From Burkholderiales bacterium (GTDB lineage: Bacteria > Pseudomonadota > Gammaproteobacteria > Burkholderiales > Burkholderiaceae_C), in contig JAGWTU010000019.1 in the NCBI GenBank assembly GCA_028868825.1, forward strand, positions 1 through 64,000: DNA of 64,000 bases, given 5' to 3'. A program made the translations under genes and the position numbers. The notes below the pieces were generated by a model. It made no database searches and was not told the origin of the DNA. It worked only from the letters and a program-made list of their open reading frames with translations. This document shows positions 1-8,489 of the stretch, one piece after another; position 1 is the first letter of the stretch; every line of letters starts with the position of its first letter.

Positions 1-28
1 CACGCTACTCAAGGGCAACTCAGCACCG

Positions 29-2098
29 GTGGCAGCTTGCAGGGTGGCCCCGGATCGGATGGCAAATAGCATGAATTCGTCAAAACGGGCAAAAAGGAAA
101 GCTTCGACAACTGTCGAAGCGCACAGTTCAATGGAGCGTGCACCAGATGAAATTCCTCCCGGATCGCCAAACGCACAAACCAATGTTCGCGCAATCGCAC
201 AAGCGACTGTGGCCAACTTGTCACAACCAAAGCGACCGCGCGCCCATGAATTGTTGGCCCGGCAACCACTCTCACTCGCGGGCTTGTCGTCGATTGAGCG
301 GGACAGGATCGTCGTTACCGCTGTGTGCGACGCCGATGGGAATGAACATCCCCTCACGCACTTTGGAGATATGGTGTGGGACATGGCCCCTGACATTGAC
401 GTCAAGAACCTGTCCAGCTTCAACTGTCGAATCACATGGGCTAGAGACGTCCCGAAGGCGCTGACCGACGACGCAAAGGCCGTTCTTTACTGCGCACTTC
501 GGCGTGGGCGACAGGATCGTAAGCCATGGTCTGGAAGCGCCGTTCTAAGGACAGGGCGCGACTCGGCGCTTCTGCTTCGACATATCGCAAGTCTGGGAAT
601 CAAGAACTTTGGCCAAATCCGCGCCCTTCACATGTCGGATCACATTGCGGAATTGCGGCGCAGGTTGAAGCCGAAATCGGTATGCAATAGACTGACCGTG
701 ATCGATCTCGTATGGCACTTTCCGCTAGAAGTCGGCTTCCCATTGCCTCAGGACCCATGGTCAGGGCAGTCGCTGCCGCAAGCGTGCGGTTGCAATGACG
801 ATGATGGTGGACCTTCCGGCCGCACTGGAAAGACACCGGTAATTCCGCGCGCCATACAGCGCCAGATCTTTGAGCACTGCGAAGCCCAGCTTGCTGAGGC
901 GGGAGAACTGCTGCGCGCGCGAGATGCCGGTAAGATTTCCGCTGGCGCATACGCTCTGACTGCTGTTCGCGACGCGGTACTTTTCCTCCTGCAAATTACG
1001 TCGGGCATGCGGAATAGCGAAAGTACCGGCACTACGAACAACTGCTGGCGGAGCGAGATCAAGGATGGAATTGCATACCATTGGGTTCGCACCAATGTGA
1101 TAAAGGGCGGTCGTGGATTATTGGATTTCTTGATTCCCCCGGAAGCCATTTCTTCGTTGGAATTTCTCCAGAAGTATGCGATGCCGCTGCAAGCGCGCCT
1201 TGCATCGGAGGCCCGATGGTTGGAGAAAGTGCTTGCCGAAGCGCCGGCTGGTTGCGAGGGAGGTCATCGCCTCAGCAACGGACTGACAACGGCCGAGGTC
1301 GTTTTGCGGTTGAACCGTGTCCGGGAAATTGGCACTTGCCTTTTCCTATGCATTAGCAAATCAGGTGTGTCGGACCACATGGGAAATGGCGAGAGAGTCG
1401 ATGTAATGACGGCAGCGTCCTGCAATAATCAGTTGAAGGCGCTTGCGAGGGCAGCTGGCACGGACTGGAAACTTGCCAATCACCAATGCCGGCGAACGTT
1501 CTCTTATAACGTGGCGAATTCTCGACTCGGTCGAATGGGGCTGGTATTCCTGAAGTGGCAGCTTAAGCACGCGTCACTCTCGTGGACTCAGCTCTATGCA
1601 TCGAATCCGTACCAAGATCACAGCCTGTACCGCGAGATGGAGGACGAACAAATCCAGGCCCGCATTGACCTGATGGAGGGCTGGCTCCAACCTGGCGCGC
1701 CGTTGAGCGGCGGCGCTGGCAAGAAGCTGATGCAGACCCGCGCTGTACCGGTGAAGGACATCAACGATCTGGTGGGCCATACCGCTGAAGCAGTCGATAT
1801 TCGCAGTACTGGACACGCGTGGTGCCTGAGCGGCACGCGAGGCTGCAATGGTCAAGGCGTGTACGACCCCTCCATGTGTGGAGGGTGCTCACAGGCGGTC
1901 ATCGATGCCGACCAAGGTGAAACTTGGCAGATGATCCACATGGACAATTTGCGCCTGGCAGCCATCGCCGATTGCGGCGACGCTGTTTCCCAGAAGGCAG
2001 AGCGCAGTATCCGGCGATCGGAGCAGGTGCTGCGAGACCTTGGAGTGCCTGTTCCTAGCCAGGCTCAGGCAGACGCATACATGGCTGCTTCATCGTAG
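29..2098 (+). CDS. Large tyrosine recombinase, GinC-like (5' end may lie outside window)
   Basis: This is a DNA strand-exchange enzyme of the tyrosine recombinase class. The catalytic set is visible in order: Arg in TSGMRNSE (about residue 327), HxxR in NHQCRRTF (about 485), His in LKHAS (about 513) and the nucleophile Tyr in TQLYAS (about 523). The C-terminal 100 residues carry several Cys residues (CLSGTRGC, MCGGC), suggesting a zinc-binding tail. At 689 residues it is much longer than XerC/D. The size, Cys-rich tail and small HTH partner 2 bp downstream resemble GinC of GInt genomic islands, where three recombinases and GinD form one operon; ginA and ginB would then lie left of the window. 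That assignment is inference; a Tn554/RIT-type recombinase is the alternative. The GTG at 29 is only the first start in view and the frame is open to the window edge. ATG at 71 is another candidate. Confidence 0.65.
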   Translation: MAACRVAPDRMANSMNSSKRAKRKASTTVEAHSSMERAPDEIPPGSPNAQTNVRAIAQATVANLSQPKRPRAHELLARQPLSLAGLSSIERDRIVVTAVCDADGNEHPLTHFGDMVWDMAPDIDVKNLSSFNCRITWARDVPKALTDDAKAVLYCALRRGRQDRKPWSGSAVLRTGRDSALLLRHIASLGIKNFGQIRALHMSDHIAELRRRLKPKSVCNRLTVIDLVWHFPLEVGFPLPQDPWSGQSLPQACGCNDDDGGPSGRTGKTPVIPRAIQRQIFEHCEAQLAEAGELLRARDAGKISAGAYALTAVRDAVLFLLQITSGMRNSESTGTTNNCWRSEIKDGIAYHWVRTNVIKGGRGLLDFLIPPEAISSLEFLQKYAMPLQARLASEARWLEKVLAEAPAGCEGGHRLSNGLTTAEVVLRLNRVREIGTCLFLCISKSGVSDHMGNGERVDVMTAASCNNQLKALARAAGTDWKLANHQCRRTFSYNVANSRLGRMGLVFLKWQLKHASLSWTQLYASNPYQDHSLYREMEDEQIQARIDLMEGWLQPGAPLSGGAGKKLMQTRAVPVKDINDLVGHTAEAVDIRSTGHAWCLSGTRGCNGQGVYDPSMCGGCSQAVIDADQGETWQMIHMDNLRLAAIADCGDAVSQKAERSIRRSEQVLRDLGVPVPSQAQADAYMAASS

Positions 2099-2100
2099 GC

Positions 2101-2532
2101 ATGAGAACGGTTCTGGGTAGCGATATTGCGGAAAAGTCTAGGCCTGCCGAGGCTGGCCCGACGCGGCCTCGCGATCGGAAGAAGACATCCGAGGAACTCG
2201 AAGCAGCAATACAAGAGATTCAGCAAAAGGGTTTACCGATTACGGTTGTCGCAGTAGCCAGGCACATTGGCGTGAGTCCAGGACTCATTCATAACACCTA
2301 CGGTGAAATAGCCGAGAAGATTCGTAAGTTGACCGGACGAACCGCCCGCGAAAAGATGAATCTCATGGCCGAAGAACTCAAGAAAATGGACAAGTCGCTA
2401 AAGGAGTTGCGTGTGAAGCTGAGTGCGACTCAAGATGACTTTAAGAAGATGGCTTCGATCAACGAAACGCTGCGGGACGAGCTTGCAACTGCAAGGGCAC
2501 AGGCAAGCGGCAAGGTTGCCGCTTTGAAGTAA
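2101..2532 (+). CDS. Small HTH/coiled-coil recombinase accessory protein, GinD-like
   Basis: This 143-residue protein begins 2 bp after the recombinase stop, so the two are almost certainly co-transcribed. Residues about 40-75 (ITVVAVARHIGVSPGLI) form a helix-turn-helix typical of small DNA-binding proteins. Residues about 85-143 are rich in Lys, Glu and Leu with heptad-like spacing, predicting a coiled coil. Small HTH proteins of this kind accompany multi-recombinase islands (GinD of GInts, TnpC of Tn554-like elements) and are thought to help synapsis or directionality. KfrA-like plasmid proteins share the HTH-plus-coiled-coil layout and are an alternative. Function is inferred from context. 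Confidence 0.6.
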   Translation: MRTVLGSDIAEKSRPAEAGPTRPRDRKKTSEELEAAIQEIQQKGLPITVVAVARHIGVSPGLIHNTYGEIAEKIRKLTGRTAREKMNLMAEELKKMDKSLKELRVKLSATQDDFKKMASINETLRDELATARAQASGKVAALK

Positions 2533-3047
2533 ATTCAAAGTCATGCCATCGATGCGAAGCCGGCGACGCCGCTGGAGAAGAAACTTGAAGCGGGCGAGAG
2601 ATCTGCTTAACCAGTTGAGGTCGGTTCTCGGCAGTCTTCCCGCCGGAAGTCAACAGCAGTTCTTCGCTAGTCCCAGGGGCAGCCTGGGAGGAGTGACTCC
2701 ACGCTTGGCGCTGCTTCAGGGACGAATAGTAGCGGTGTTGAAGTCGGCGAACGGATTCGTAGAGCGCTAACCGCAGGTGTCTTCGGCCTACCGTCTTGGA
2801 CTGACGCTCTTGGTCCGATCGACAGTGCCCCGGGTTTCCTCGGCTAGGCGTCGTCAGCGGCCTGGGTCCGGACGGTCAAGTGCCCCCCCGGTAGCAAGAA
2901 GTCGGCCAAGATGCCGAACCCTGGGCTCGCAGGAGGTCGTCTTGTCCTTGGGCAGCCCTGTTCACTCCGGCGAGAATATCGTCCCGCCGCATGTGATCAT
3001 GTGGCCAGATGCCCGATCCGGGCTGTTGCGAGACGACTCCCCCACCC
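2533..3047. other. Gene-free gap between recombinase operon and restriction operon
   Basis: These 515 bp hold no convincing gene. The short ORFs in the track here (75 and 129 residues) have Arg/Ser-rich, low-complexity translations and no ribosome site or motif. The stretch probably carries the 3' end of the recombinase operon and the promoter of the hsdM operon. The only clear structure is the stem-loop at 2671-2689. I could not pick a confident promoter. Confidence 0.6.
2671..2689. repeat. Perfect inverted repeat (stem-loop)
   Basis: TCCCAGG and CCTGGGA form a perfect 7-bp stem around the 5-base loop GGCAG. No T-run follows on either strand. It could end the upstream recombinase transcript or act as an operator for the restriction operon; the sequence alone does not decide. 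Confidence 0.45.
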
Positions 3048-4601
3048 ATGATCGAAGACCTCAAACGAACGCTCTGGGCCACCGCCGACAAGCTCCGCGC
3101 CAACATGGATGCCGCCGAGTACAAGCACCTGGTGCTCGGCCTGATCTTCCTCAAGTACATCTCTGACACGTTCCAGGCCAAACGCACCGAGCTGACCGTG
3201 CGCTTCGCTGACCCTACCGACGAGTACTTCTTGGCCGACAGCACGCCCGAACTGTTGGCTGCGGAGCTAGAGGATCGCGACTACTACCGTGAGGTGAACG
3301 TCTTCTGGGTGCCCGAGGCCGCCCGCTGGGAGGCGTTGCGTGCCGCAGCCAAGCAGCCCGACATCGGCAAGCGCATCGACGATGCCTTGTCGTTGATCGA
3401 GGCCGAGAACGCCAAGCTCAAGGGCATCCTGGACAAGCGCTTCGCGCGGGCCCAACTGCCTGACGGCAAGCTCGGCGAACTGGTCGACCTGGTGTCCACC
3501 ATCGGCTTCGGTTCGTCGGCGGCCGAGGCGCGCGACGTGCTGGGCCAGGTCTACGAGTACTTCCTGGGCATGTTCGCCAGTGCCGAAGGCAAGCGAGGCG
3601 GCCAGTTCTACACGCCACGCAGCATCGTCAAGACTCTGGTGGCCGTGCTGGCACCGCACCATGGCAAGGTGTACGACCCGTGCTGCGGCAGCGGCGGCAT
3701 GTTCGTACAGAGCGAAGAGTTCATCCTGTCGCACGGCGGTAAGCTCGGCGACGTGGCCATCTTCGGCCAGGAGGCCAACCCGACCACCTGGCGCTTGGCG
3801 GCGATGAACCTGGCCATTCGCGGGATCGACTTCAATCTCGGTCGCGAGCCGGCCGACACCTTCACGAAGAACCAGTTCCCCGACCTGCGCGCCGACTTCA
3901 TCCTGGCCAACCCGCCATTCAACATCAGCGACTGGTGGCACGCCAGCCTGACCGGCGACCCGCGCTGGGTGTACGGCGACCCGCCGCAAGGCAACGCCAA
4001 CACCGCCTGGCTGCAGCACATGCTGTGGCACCTGAAGCCCGGCGGCCGCGCCGGCATCGTGCTGGCCAACGGCAGCATGAGCAGCAGCCAGAACAACGAA
4101 GGCCAGATCCGCGCGGCGATGGTGGAAGCCGACGTGGTGGAAGTGATGATCGCGCTGCCCGGTCAGCTGTTCTTCAACACGCAGATCCCGGCCTGCCTGT
4201 GGTTCCTGGTCAAGGACAAGCCTCGGCGCAAGGGCGAGGTGCTCTTCATCGACGCGCGCAAGCTAGCCACCATGATCAGCCGCGTGCAGTGCGAGTTGAC
4301 GGACGAGGTGATTGCCCGGCTGGCCGGCACCGTGGCCGCGTGGCGCGGCGATGCGGGTGCCGGTGAGTACGCGGACGTGGCGGGCTACTGCCGCAGCGTG
4401 ACGCTGGCCGAGATTGCCGAGCACGGCAACGTGCTGACGCCGGGCCGCTACGTGGGCGCGGAAGCGGTGGACGACGACGACGAAGGCTTCGAGGCCAAGA
4501 TGCGGGCGCTGACGGAGAAGCTGGGCGAGCAGATGGCGAAGGGGGCGGAACTGGATGCGGTGATCCGCGCCAAGCTCGGGGGGCTGGGGTATGAGTGCTG
4601 A
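3048..4601 (+). CDS. hsdM: Type I restriction-modification DNA methyltransferase subunit HsdM
   Basis: HsdM transfers a methyl group from S-adenosylmethionine to adenine N6 in the host recognition site. With HsdS it forms the methylase, and with HsdR the complete restriction complex. The 517 residues have the family's usual length. The helical N-terminal domain (DLKRTLWATADKLR...YKHLVLGLIFLKYISD) is followed by SAM motif I, DPCCGSGGMF, from residue 210. The catalytic motif IV, NPPF, begins at residue 288, as expected for an N6-adenine enzyme. I place the start at ATG 3048 (MIEDLKRT), the typical family start, rather than the upstream in-frame ATG at 3009, whose extension is Cys/Pro-rich. The gene overlaps hsdS by 11 bp, implying translational coupling. 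Confidence 0.95.
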   Translation: MIEDLKRTLWATADKLRANMDAAEYKHLVLGLIFLKYISDTFQAKRTELTVRFADPTDEYFLADSTPELLAAELEDRDYYREVNVFWVPEAARWEALRAAAKQPDIGKRIDDALSLIEAENAKLKGILDKRFARAQLPDGKLGELVDLVSTIGFGSSAAEARDVLGQVYEYFLGMFASAEGKRGGQFYTPRSIVKTLVAVLAPHHGKVYDPCCGSGGMFVQSEEFILSHGGKLGDVAIFGQEANPTTWRLAAMNLAIRGIDFNLGREPADTFTKNQFPDLRADFILANPPFNISDWWHASLTGDPRWVYGDPPQGNANTAWLQHMLWHLKPGGRAGIVLANGSMSSSQNNEGQIRAAMVEADVVEVMIALPGQLFFNTQIPACLWFLVKDKPRRKGEVLFIDARKLATMISRVQCELTDEVIARLAGTVAAWRGDAGAGEYADVAGYCRSVTLAEIAEHGNVLTPGRYVGAEAVDDDDEGFEAKMRALTEKLGEQMAKGAELDAVIRAKLGGLGYEC

Positions 4602-5946
4602 TTGGCCGCGGTTCACCGTCGCCGAACTGCAGGCCGCTCGTCACCTACTTGTCGAGGATGGCAATCACGGCGAATACCGGCCGCGATCGGAAGAGTTTGC
4701 GACTGCTGGCGTGTCGTTCATCCGTGCCGCAGATATGGATGACGGCCGAGTGCTTTTCGAGTCGGCCGCGTGCATCAACAACGTCGCGCGAGCGCGCATC
4801 CGAAAGGGCGTTGGTCGCCCGGGCGACGTGCTGCTTTCGCACAAAGGCACCGTTGGCAAGGTCGCGCTCGTGCCTGAGCGATGCCCGGACTACGTCTGCT
4901 CACCGCAGACCACCTTCTGGCGAGTTCTCGATGAATCGATCCTTGATCGTGCGTACCTGTTCGCGTACCTGCAGAGTCAAGAGTTCAAGGATCAGCTGGC
5001 GTCCCGCAAGGGCGAGACCGACATGGCTGACTATGTCAGTCTGACCGCTCAACGCCAACTCACTGTTCCGTTGCCGCCGCTCAAGATCCAGCGCTCGATC
5101 GGTGTGCATTTGTCGATGCTCAGCAACCGCATAGCCCTCCTGCGCGAAACCAACGCCACCCTCGAAGCCATCGCTCTGGCGCTATTTAAGTCATGGTTTG
5201 TCGACTTCGATCCCGTTCGCGCCAAGCAGCAGGGGTTGGTGCCACTAGGGATGGACGAGCCAACGGCGGCTTTGTTTCCAGCTACGTATGAAGAGTGGCA
5301 GGCGCAGGCTTCACGGCCAGCCGTGAGCGACATGATTGCGTCTGGCTGGCTCCTGATCGGCGACGGCTACAGAGCCAAGAACAACGAGTTAGGGCGACCA
5401 GGCGTGCCTTTCGTTCGTGCTGGCGATCTCGATGCAGGTCAAATTACGCCAACGAAGGACTACCTCGCGGAACCGGCAGTTAGGGCGGCGAGCACGAAGA
5501 TGGCCAAGCCTGGCGACACGGCGTTTACGTCAAAGGGCACAATCGGTCGATTCGCTTTTGTCGACACCGCTTCGGGCGAGGCGGTGTACTCGCCACAGGT
5601 CTGCTTTTGGCGCAGCCTGCGGACAGACATTGTCGAGCCTGCTTACCTTCACTACTGGATGAAGAGCGCGGCCTTCAAGGTTCAGGTCGATGCAGTAAGG
5701 GGGCAAGCGGCGATCATGGACTACGTGAGCCTGGCAGATCAGCGACGCATGCGCCTGGATATTCCGCCGATCCGAGTTCAAAAGCGCTTCGCTGAAATTG
5801 CTCAGGTGATTATCGAACAGATCTCGTGCAATCGGTCCCTTGCGACCTACTTGACGTCAGTCCGCGACTCCTTGCTCCCCCGACTGATCTCTGGCCAACT
5901 ACGACTGACAGAAGTCGCAACGCAAACCACCGACGTACTCACATGA
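4591..5946 (+). CDS. hsdS: Type I restriction-modification specificity subunit HsdS
   Basis: HsdS chooses the DNA target of the type I complex. The 451 residues show two target-recognition domains separated by a conserved helical spacer (LEAIALALFKSWFVDFDPVR, about residues 188-207) and closed by the matching C-terminal helix (SVRDSLLPRLISGQLRL). The two recognition domains are clearly homologous: GVSFIRAADMDDG against GVPFVRAGDLDAG, SHKGTVGKVALV against TSKGTIGRFAFV, DYVSLTAQR against DYVSLADQR. HsdS halves often diverge strongly, so this suggests related half-site specificities. It overlaps hsdM by 11 bp, and its stop overlaps the next start as ATGA. Confidence 0.93.
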   Translation: MSADWPRFTVAELQAARHLLVEDGNHGEYRPRSEEFATAGVSFIRAADMDDGRVLFESAACINNVARARIRKGVGRPGDVLLSHKGTVGKVALVPERCPDYVCSPQTTFWRVLDESILDRAYLFAYLQSQEFKDQLASRKGETDMADYVSLTAQRQLTVPLPPLKIQRSIGVHLSMLSNRIALLRETNATLEAIALALFKSWFVDFDPVRAKQQGLVPLGMDEPTAALFPATYEEWQAQASRPAVSDMIASGWLLIGDGYRAKNNELGRPGVPFVRAGDLDAGQITPTKDYLAEPAVRAASTKMAKPGDTAFTSKGTIGRFAFVDTASGEAVYSPQVCFWRSLRTDIVEPAYLHYWMKSAAFKVQVDAVRGQAAIMDYVSLADQRRMRLDIPPIRVQKRFAEIAQVIIEQISCNRSLATYLTSVRDSLLPRLISGQLRLTEVATQTTDVLT

Positions 5947-8489
5947 CGCCTTCTGTAACACAGCGCAATGCTTTGTGGGATACCTTTCTTCAGCGATGGC
6001 CCCTTGAGGTCCTGAGCCAGCTCACGCTGCCTCAATACACGGCAGCCGGTGACAAGGATTGCTTCACGCAATGGCTGGAATCCAAGACGGAAGGCCTGGG
6101 CTCAATTTGGGGCGGCTCGTCGTTCAAGTTCGGCGTGTATTCCCGCAAGGACCAATCCGATCAAGTTGACGGCGAGGGGCGGCGGTTCAGCGCGGAATAC
6201 GCCTGGATGGGCAAGTACGGCGATACGGCGGAAGCGGCGTTTGCCAAGGTTCACGGCATCATCCTCGGAATTGCCAAGGCTGCCAGAGCTGGTGATCTGG
6301 CCGCCGTCGAGGCCGCTGACCTGGGCACCGTGACGAAATGGAAGATCGCGTTCCTGTACCAGGACAGGGCGAAGCCGTCCGTGTTGCCGATCTACAAGCT
6401 GGACAGCTTGCGCAGCGTCGCTGGTGCTGTCGGCAAGCCGACATGTGCCGAGCTTCATGCCAAGCTGATGGCGCAGCGGGGCGAGGTGGACGTGCTGACC
6501 TACGGTGACAAAGTGTGGTCTGAGATTCAGGCCATCGAATCAGCAAAGCTGACCACGGATCAAGCGCACACGTACTTCAAGGGTTCGGATCGATTCAAGC
6601 CCATCAAGCCACCCACCGAAAGGATGGCTGGTTTCCGAAGCCTGAGCGGCGCCGAGATTGCTCTTGCCCTCGACAACAAGACACCCACGCTGTACCTCAG
6701 CCCCGGCGCATGGCTTGACGATGTCAAAAGCGTCCTCGGTGGTGTCGTTCCCTATGCGCCCGACAAACCTCGTTCCAGCAACATCGCGGCCAACGCGCCA
6801 GCGCTGGCTGTTGGCAACCCCATCGTCAAGCTGACGGTGCCGGACATGGCTGCGTTGCACAAACTATGCGACGCCTACGAGGGAGCCGTTTCACCATCGA
6901 TCGGCATTGCCCAGCCGGCGCCCGCAGCGAAGGAGCCCGAGTTGGACACGCCGCCTTTGAATCAGATCCTCTATGGGCCACCCGGCACAGGTAAGACCTT
7001 CGAGACGATCAACGCTGCACTTGCGATCCTTGATCCGATGTACCTGGCTGCGAACAAGGCCGATCGTGCGGCGTTGCGCCGCCGCTTCCTGGAGTTGGAA
7101 CGTGGGAAGCGCGTCCGCTTCACGACCTTTCACCAGAGCTTCAGCTACGAGGATTTCGTCGAAGGCATCCGGGCTAACGTGGACGACGATGCCGGGGCGC
7201 CCACGCAGGGCGTGAGTTACACGATCGAGAACGGCGTGTTCGCCGACCTGTGCCGAGACGCACGTCGCGACAAGCAGCTTGAAGAGCATGTCGGTATTCG
7301 CGAAGACGCCAAGGTTTGGAAGGTGTCCATCGAGGAGGCCAGCAGCTCTGGCGAGACGCGGAAGTACTGTTTGTCGCACGGCGAGGCGCGCATAGGCTGG
7401 CCGAAGGCTGGTGATCTCAACACGGCCGACCTGAACGAAGTCGGTCAGAAGCTCGGCACGAAGGTACAGAGTTCTCTCGACAACTTCAGCCAGCAGATCA
7501 CCATCGGCGACATCGTGGTGTGCTTGGCATCGACGACGACCATCAGTGCGGTGGGTGTTGTCACTGGTGACTACGAGTACACGCCCAAACCTCCAGCCGG
7601 CGTGCGAGAAGACTACGTGAATAGGCTACCGGTGCGATGGCTCGTCACGGGCATCAATTTCAACATCCTGGAAATCAACAAAGGCGTTCGGTTGACGCTG
7701 CAGACGGTCTACCGCCTATCCCGGTTCACATGGCCCGATCTTCTGCAAGCGCTCACATCTGCCGGCGTGAAGTTGAGCGTGCCGACGCAGCCGTCGGCGC
7801 CGACCCACGAGCCATACGTACTCATCATCGACGAGATCAACCGTGGGAACGTTTCGCGCATCTTCGGTGAGCTGATCACATTGATCGAGCCATCCAAGCG
7901 GGCCGGTGCCGACGAGGCACTGGAGGCGATCCTTCCCTATTCGAAGAAGCCCTTCAGCGTGCCAGCCAACGTCTACCTGGTCGGAACGATGAACACCGCT
8001 GATCGTTCTCTTGCCGGCCTTGATGTCGCACTGCGCAGGCGTTTTGTGTTTCGCGAAATGCCGCCGCGGCCCGAACTGCTGGACGGCGTCACGGTGAACG
8101 GAATCGACGTGAGCAAGCTGTTGATCGTGTTGAACCAGCGCATCGAGGCGCTTCTCGACAGGGAGCACTGCCTCGGACACGCCTACTTCATGCCGCTCGA
8201 AAGCGATGCCAGCCTGATGCGACTGGCCTCGATTTTTCGGGAGCAGGTGCTGCCCTTGTTGCAGGAATACTTCTTCGAGGACTGGCAGCGTATCCAATGG
8301 GTGCTCAACGACCACCGCAAGCCCAACCCTGAGCACCGCTTCGTTCGGGCCCAACCCTGGAACGTAAAGGAGCTGTTCGGCGCCGACGTGACGGCATCGG
8401 GCACCAGGCAGGCGTGGTCGGTCAACGAAGACGCGTTCGCGCTGCCCGAAAGCTATCTTGGCCTGATTGACCACGCGCTGCCGCCGTGA
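5943..8489 (+). CDS. mcrB: McrB-like AAA+ GTPase with EVE-like insertion
   Basis: This is the motor subunit of a McrBC-type modification-dependent restriction system, an AAA+ ring that uses GTP in E. coli. Walker A (YGPPGTGKTF) is at about residue 343 and Walker B (LIIDEINRGN) at about 624. The McrB signature MNTADRS and the arginine region ALRRRFVF follow. The 848 residues are nearly twice E. coli McrB (459). The N-terminal 330 residues, which should read the DNA modification, match no family I recognise. Between Walker A and B lies an extra domain (about residues 455-600: VWKVSIE, DIVVCLAS, GVVTGDYEY, LPVRWLVTG) that looks like an EVE/PUA-type modified-base reader. Start ATG 5943 overlaps the hsdS stop (ATGA), so it is translationally coupled to the type I system. 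Confidence 0.85.
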   Translation: MTPSVTQRNALWDTFLQRWPLEVLSQLTLPQYTAAGDKDCFTQWLESKTEGLGSIWGGSSFKFGVYSRKDQSDQVDGEGRRFSAEYAWMGKYGDTAEAAFAKVHGIILGIAKAARAGDLAAVEAADLGTVTKWKIAFLYQDRAKPSVLPIYKLDSLRSVAGAVGKPTCAELHAKLMAQRGEVDVLTYGDKVWSEIQAIESAKLTTDQAHTYFKGSDRFKPIKPPTERMAGFRSLSGAEIALALDNKTPTLYLSPGAWLDDVKSVLGGVVPYAPDKPRSSNIAANAPALAVGNPIVKLTVPDMAALHKLCDAYEGAVSPSIGIAQPAPAAKEPELDTPPLNQILYGPPGTGKTFETINAALAILDPMYLAANKADRAALRRRFLELERGKRVRFTTFHQSFSYEDFVEGIRANVDDDAGAPTQGVSYTIENGVFADLCRDARRDKQLEEHVGIREDAKVWKVSIEEASSSGETRKYCLSHGEARIGWPKAGDLNTADLNEVGQKLGTKVQSSLDNFSQQITIGDIVVCLASTTTISAVGVVTGDYEYTPKPPAGVREDYVNRLPVRWLVTGINFNILEINKGVRLTLQTVYRLSRFTWPDLLQALTSAGVKLSVPTQPSAPTHEPYVLIIDEINRGNVSRIFGELITLIEPSKRAGADEALEAILPYSKKPFSVPANVYLVGTMNTADRSLAGLDVALRRRFVFREMPPRPELLDGVTVNGIDVSKLLIVLNQRIEALLDREHCLGHAYFMPLESDASLMRLASIFREQVLPLLQEYFFEDWQRIQWVLNDHRKPNPEHRFVRAQPWNVKELFGADVTASGTRQAWSVNEDAFALPESYLGLIDHALPP

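Noticed and set aside
2543-3166. Two ORFs of 75 and 129 residues before hsdM
   Set aside because: Low-complexity Arg/Ser-rich translations; the second overlaps the hsdM start.
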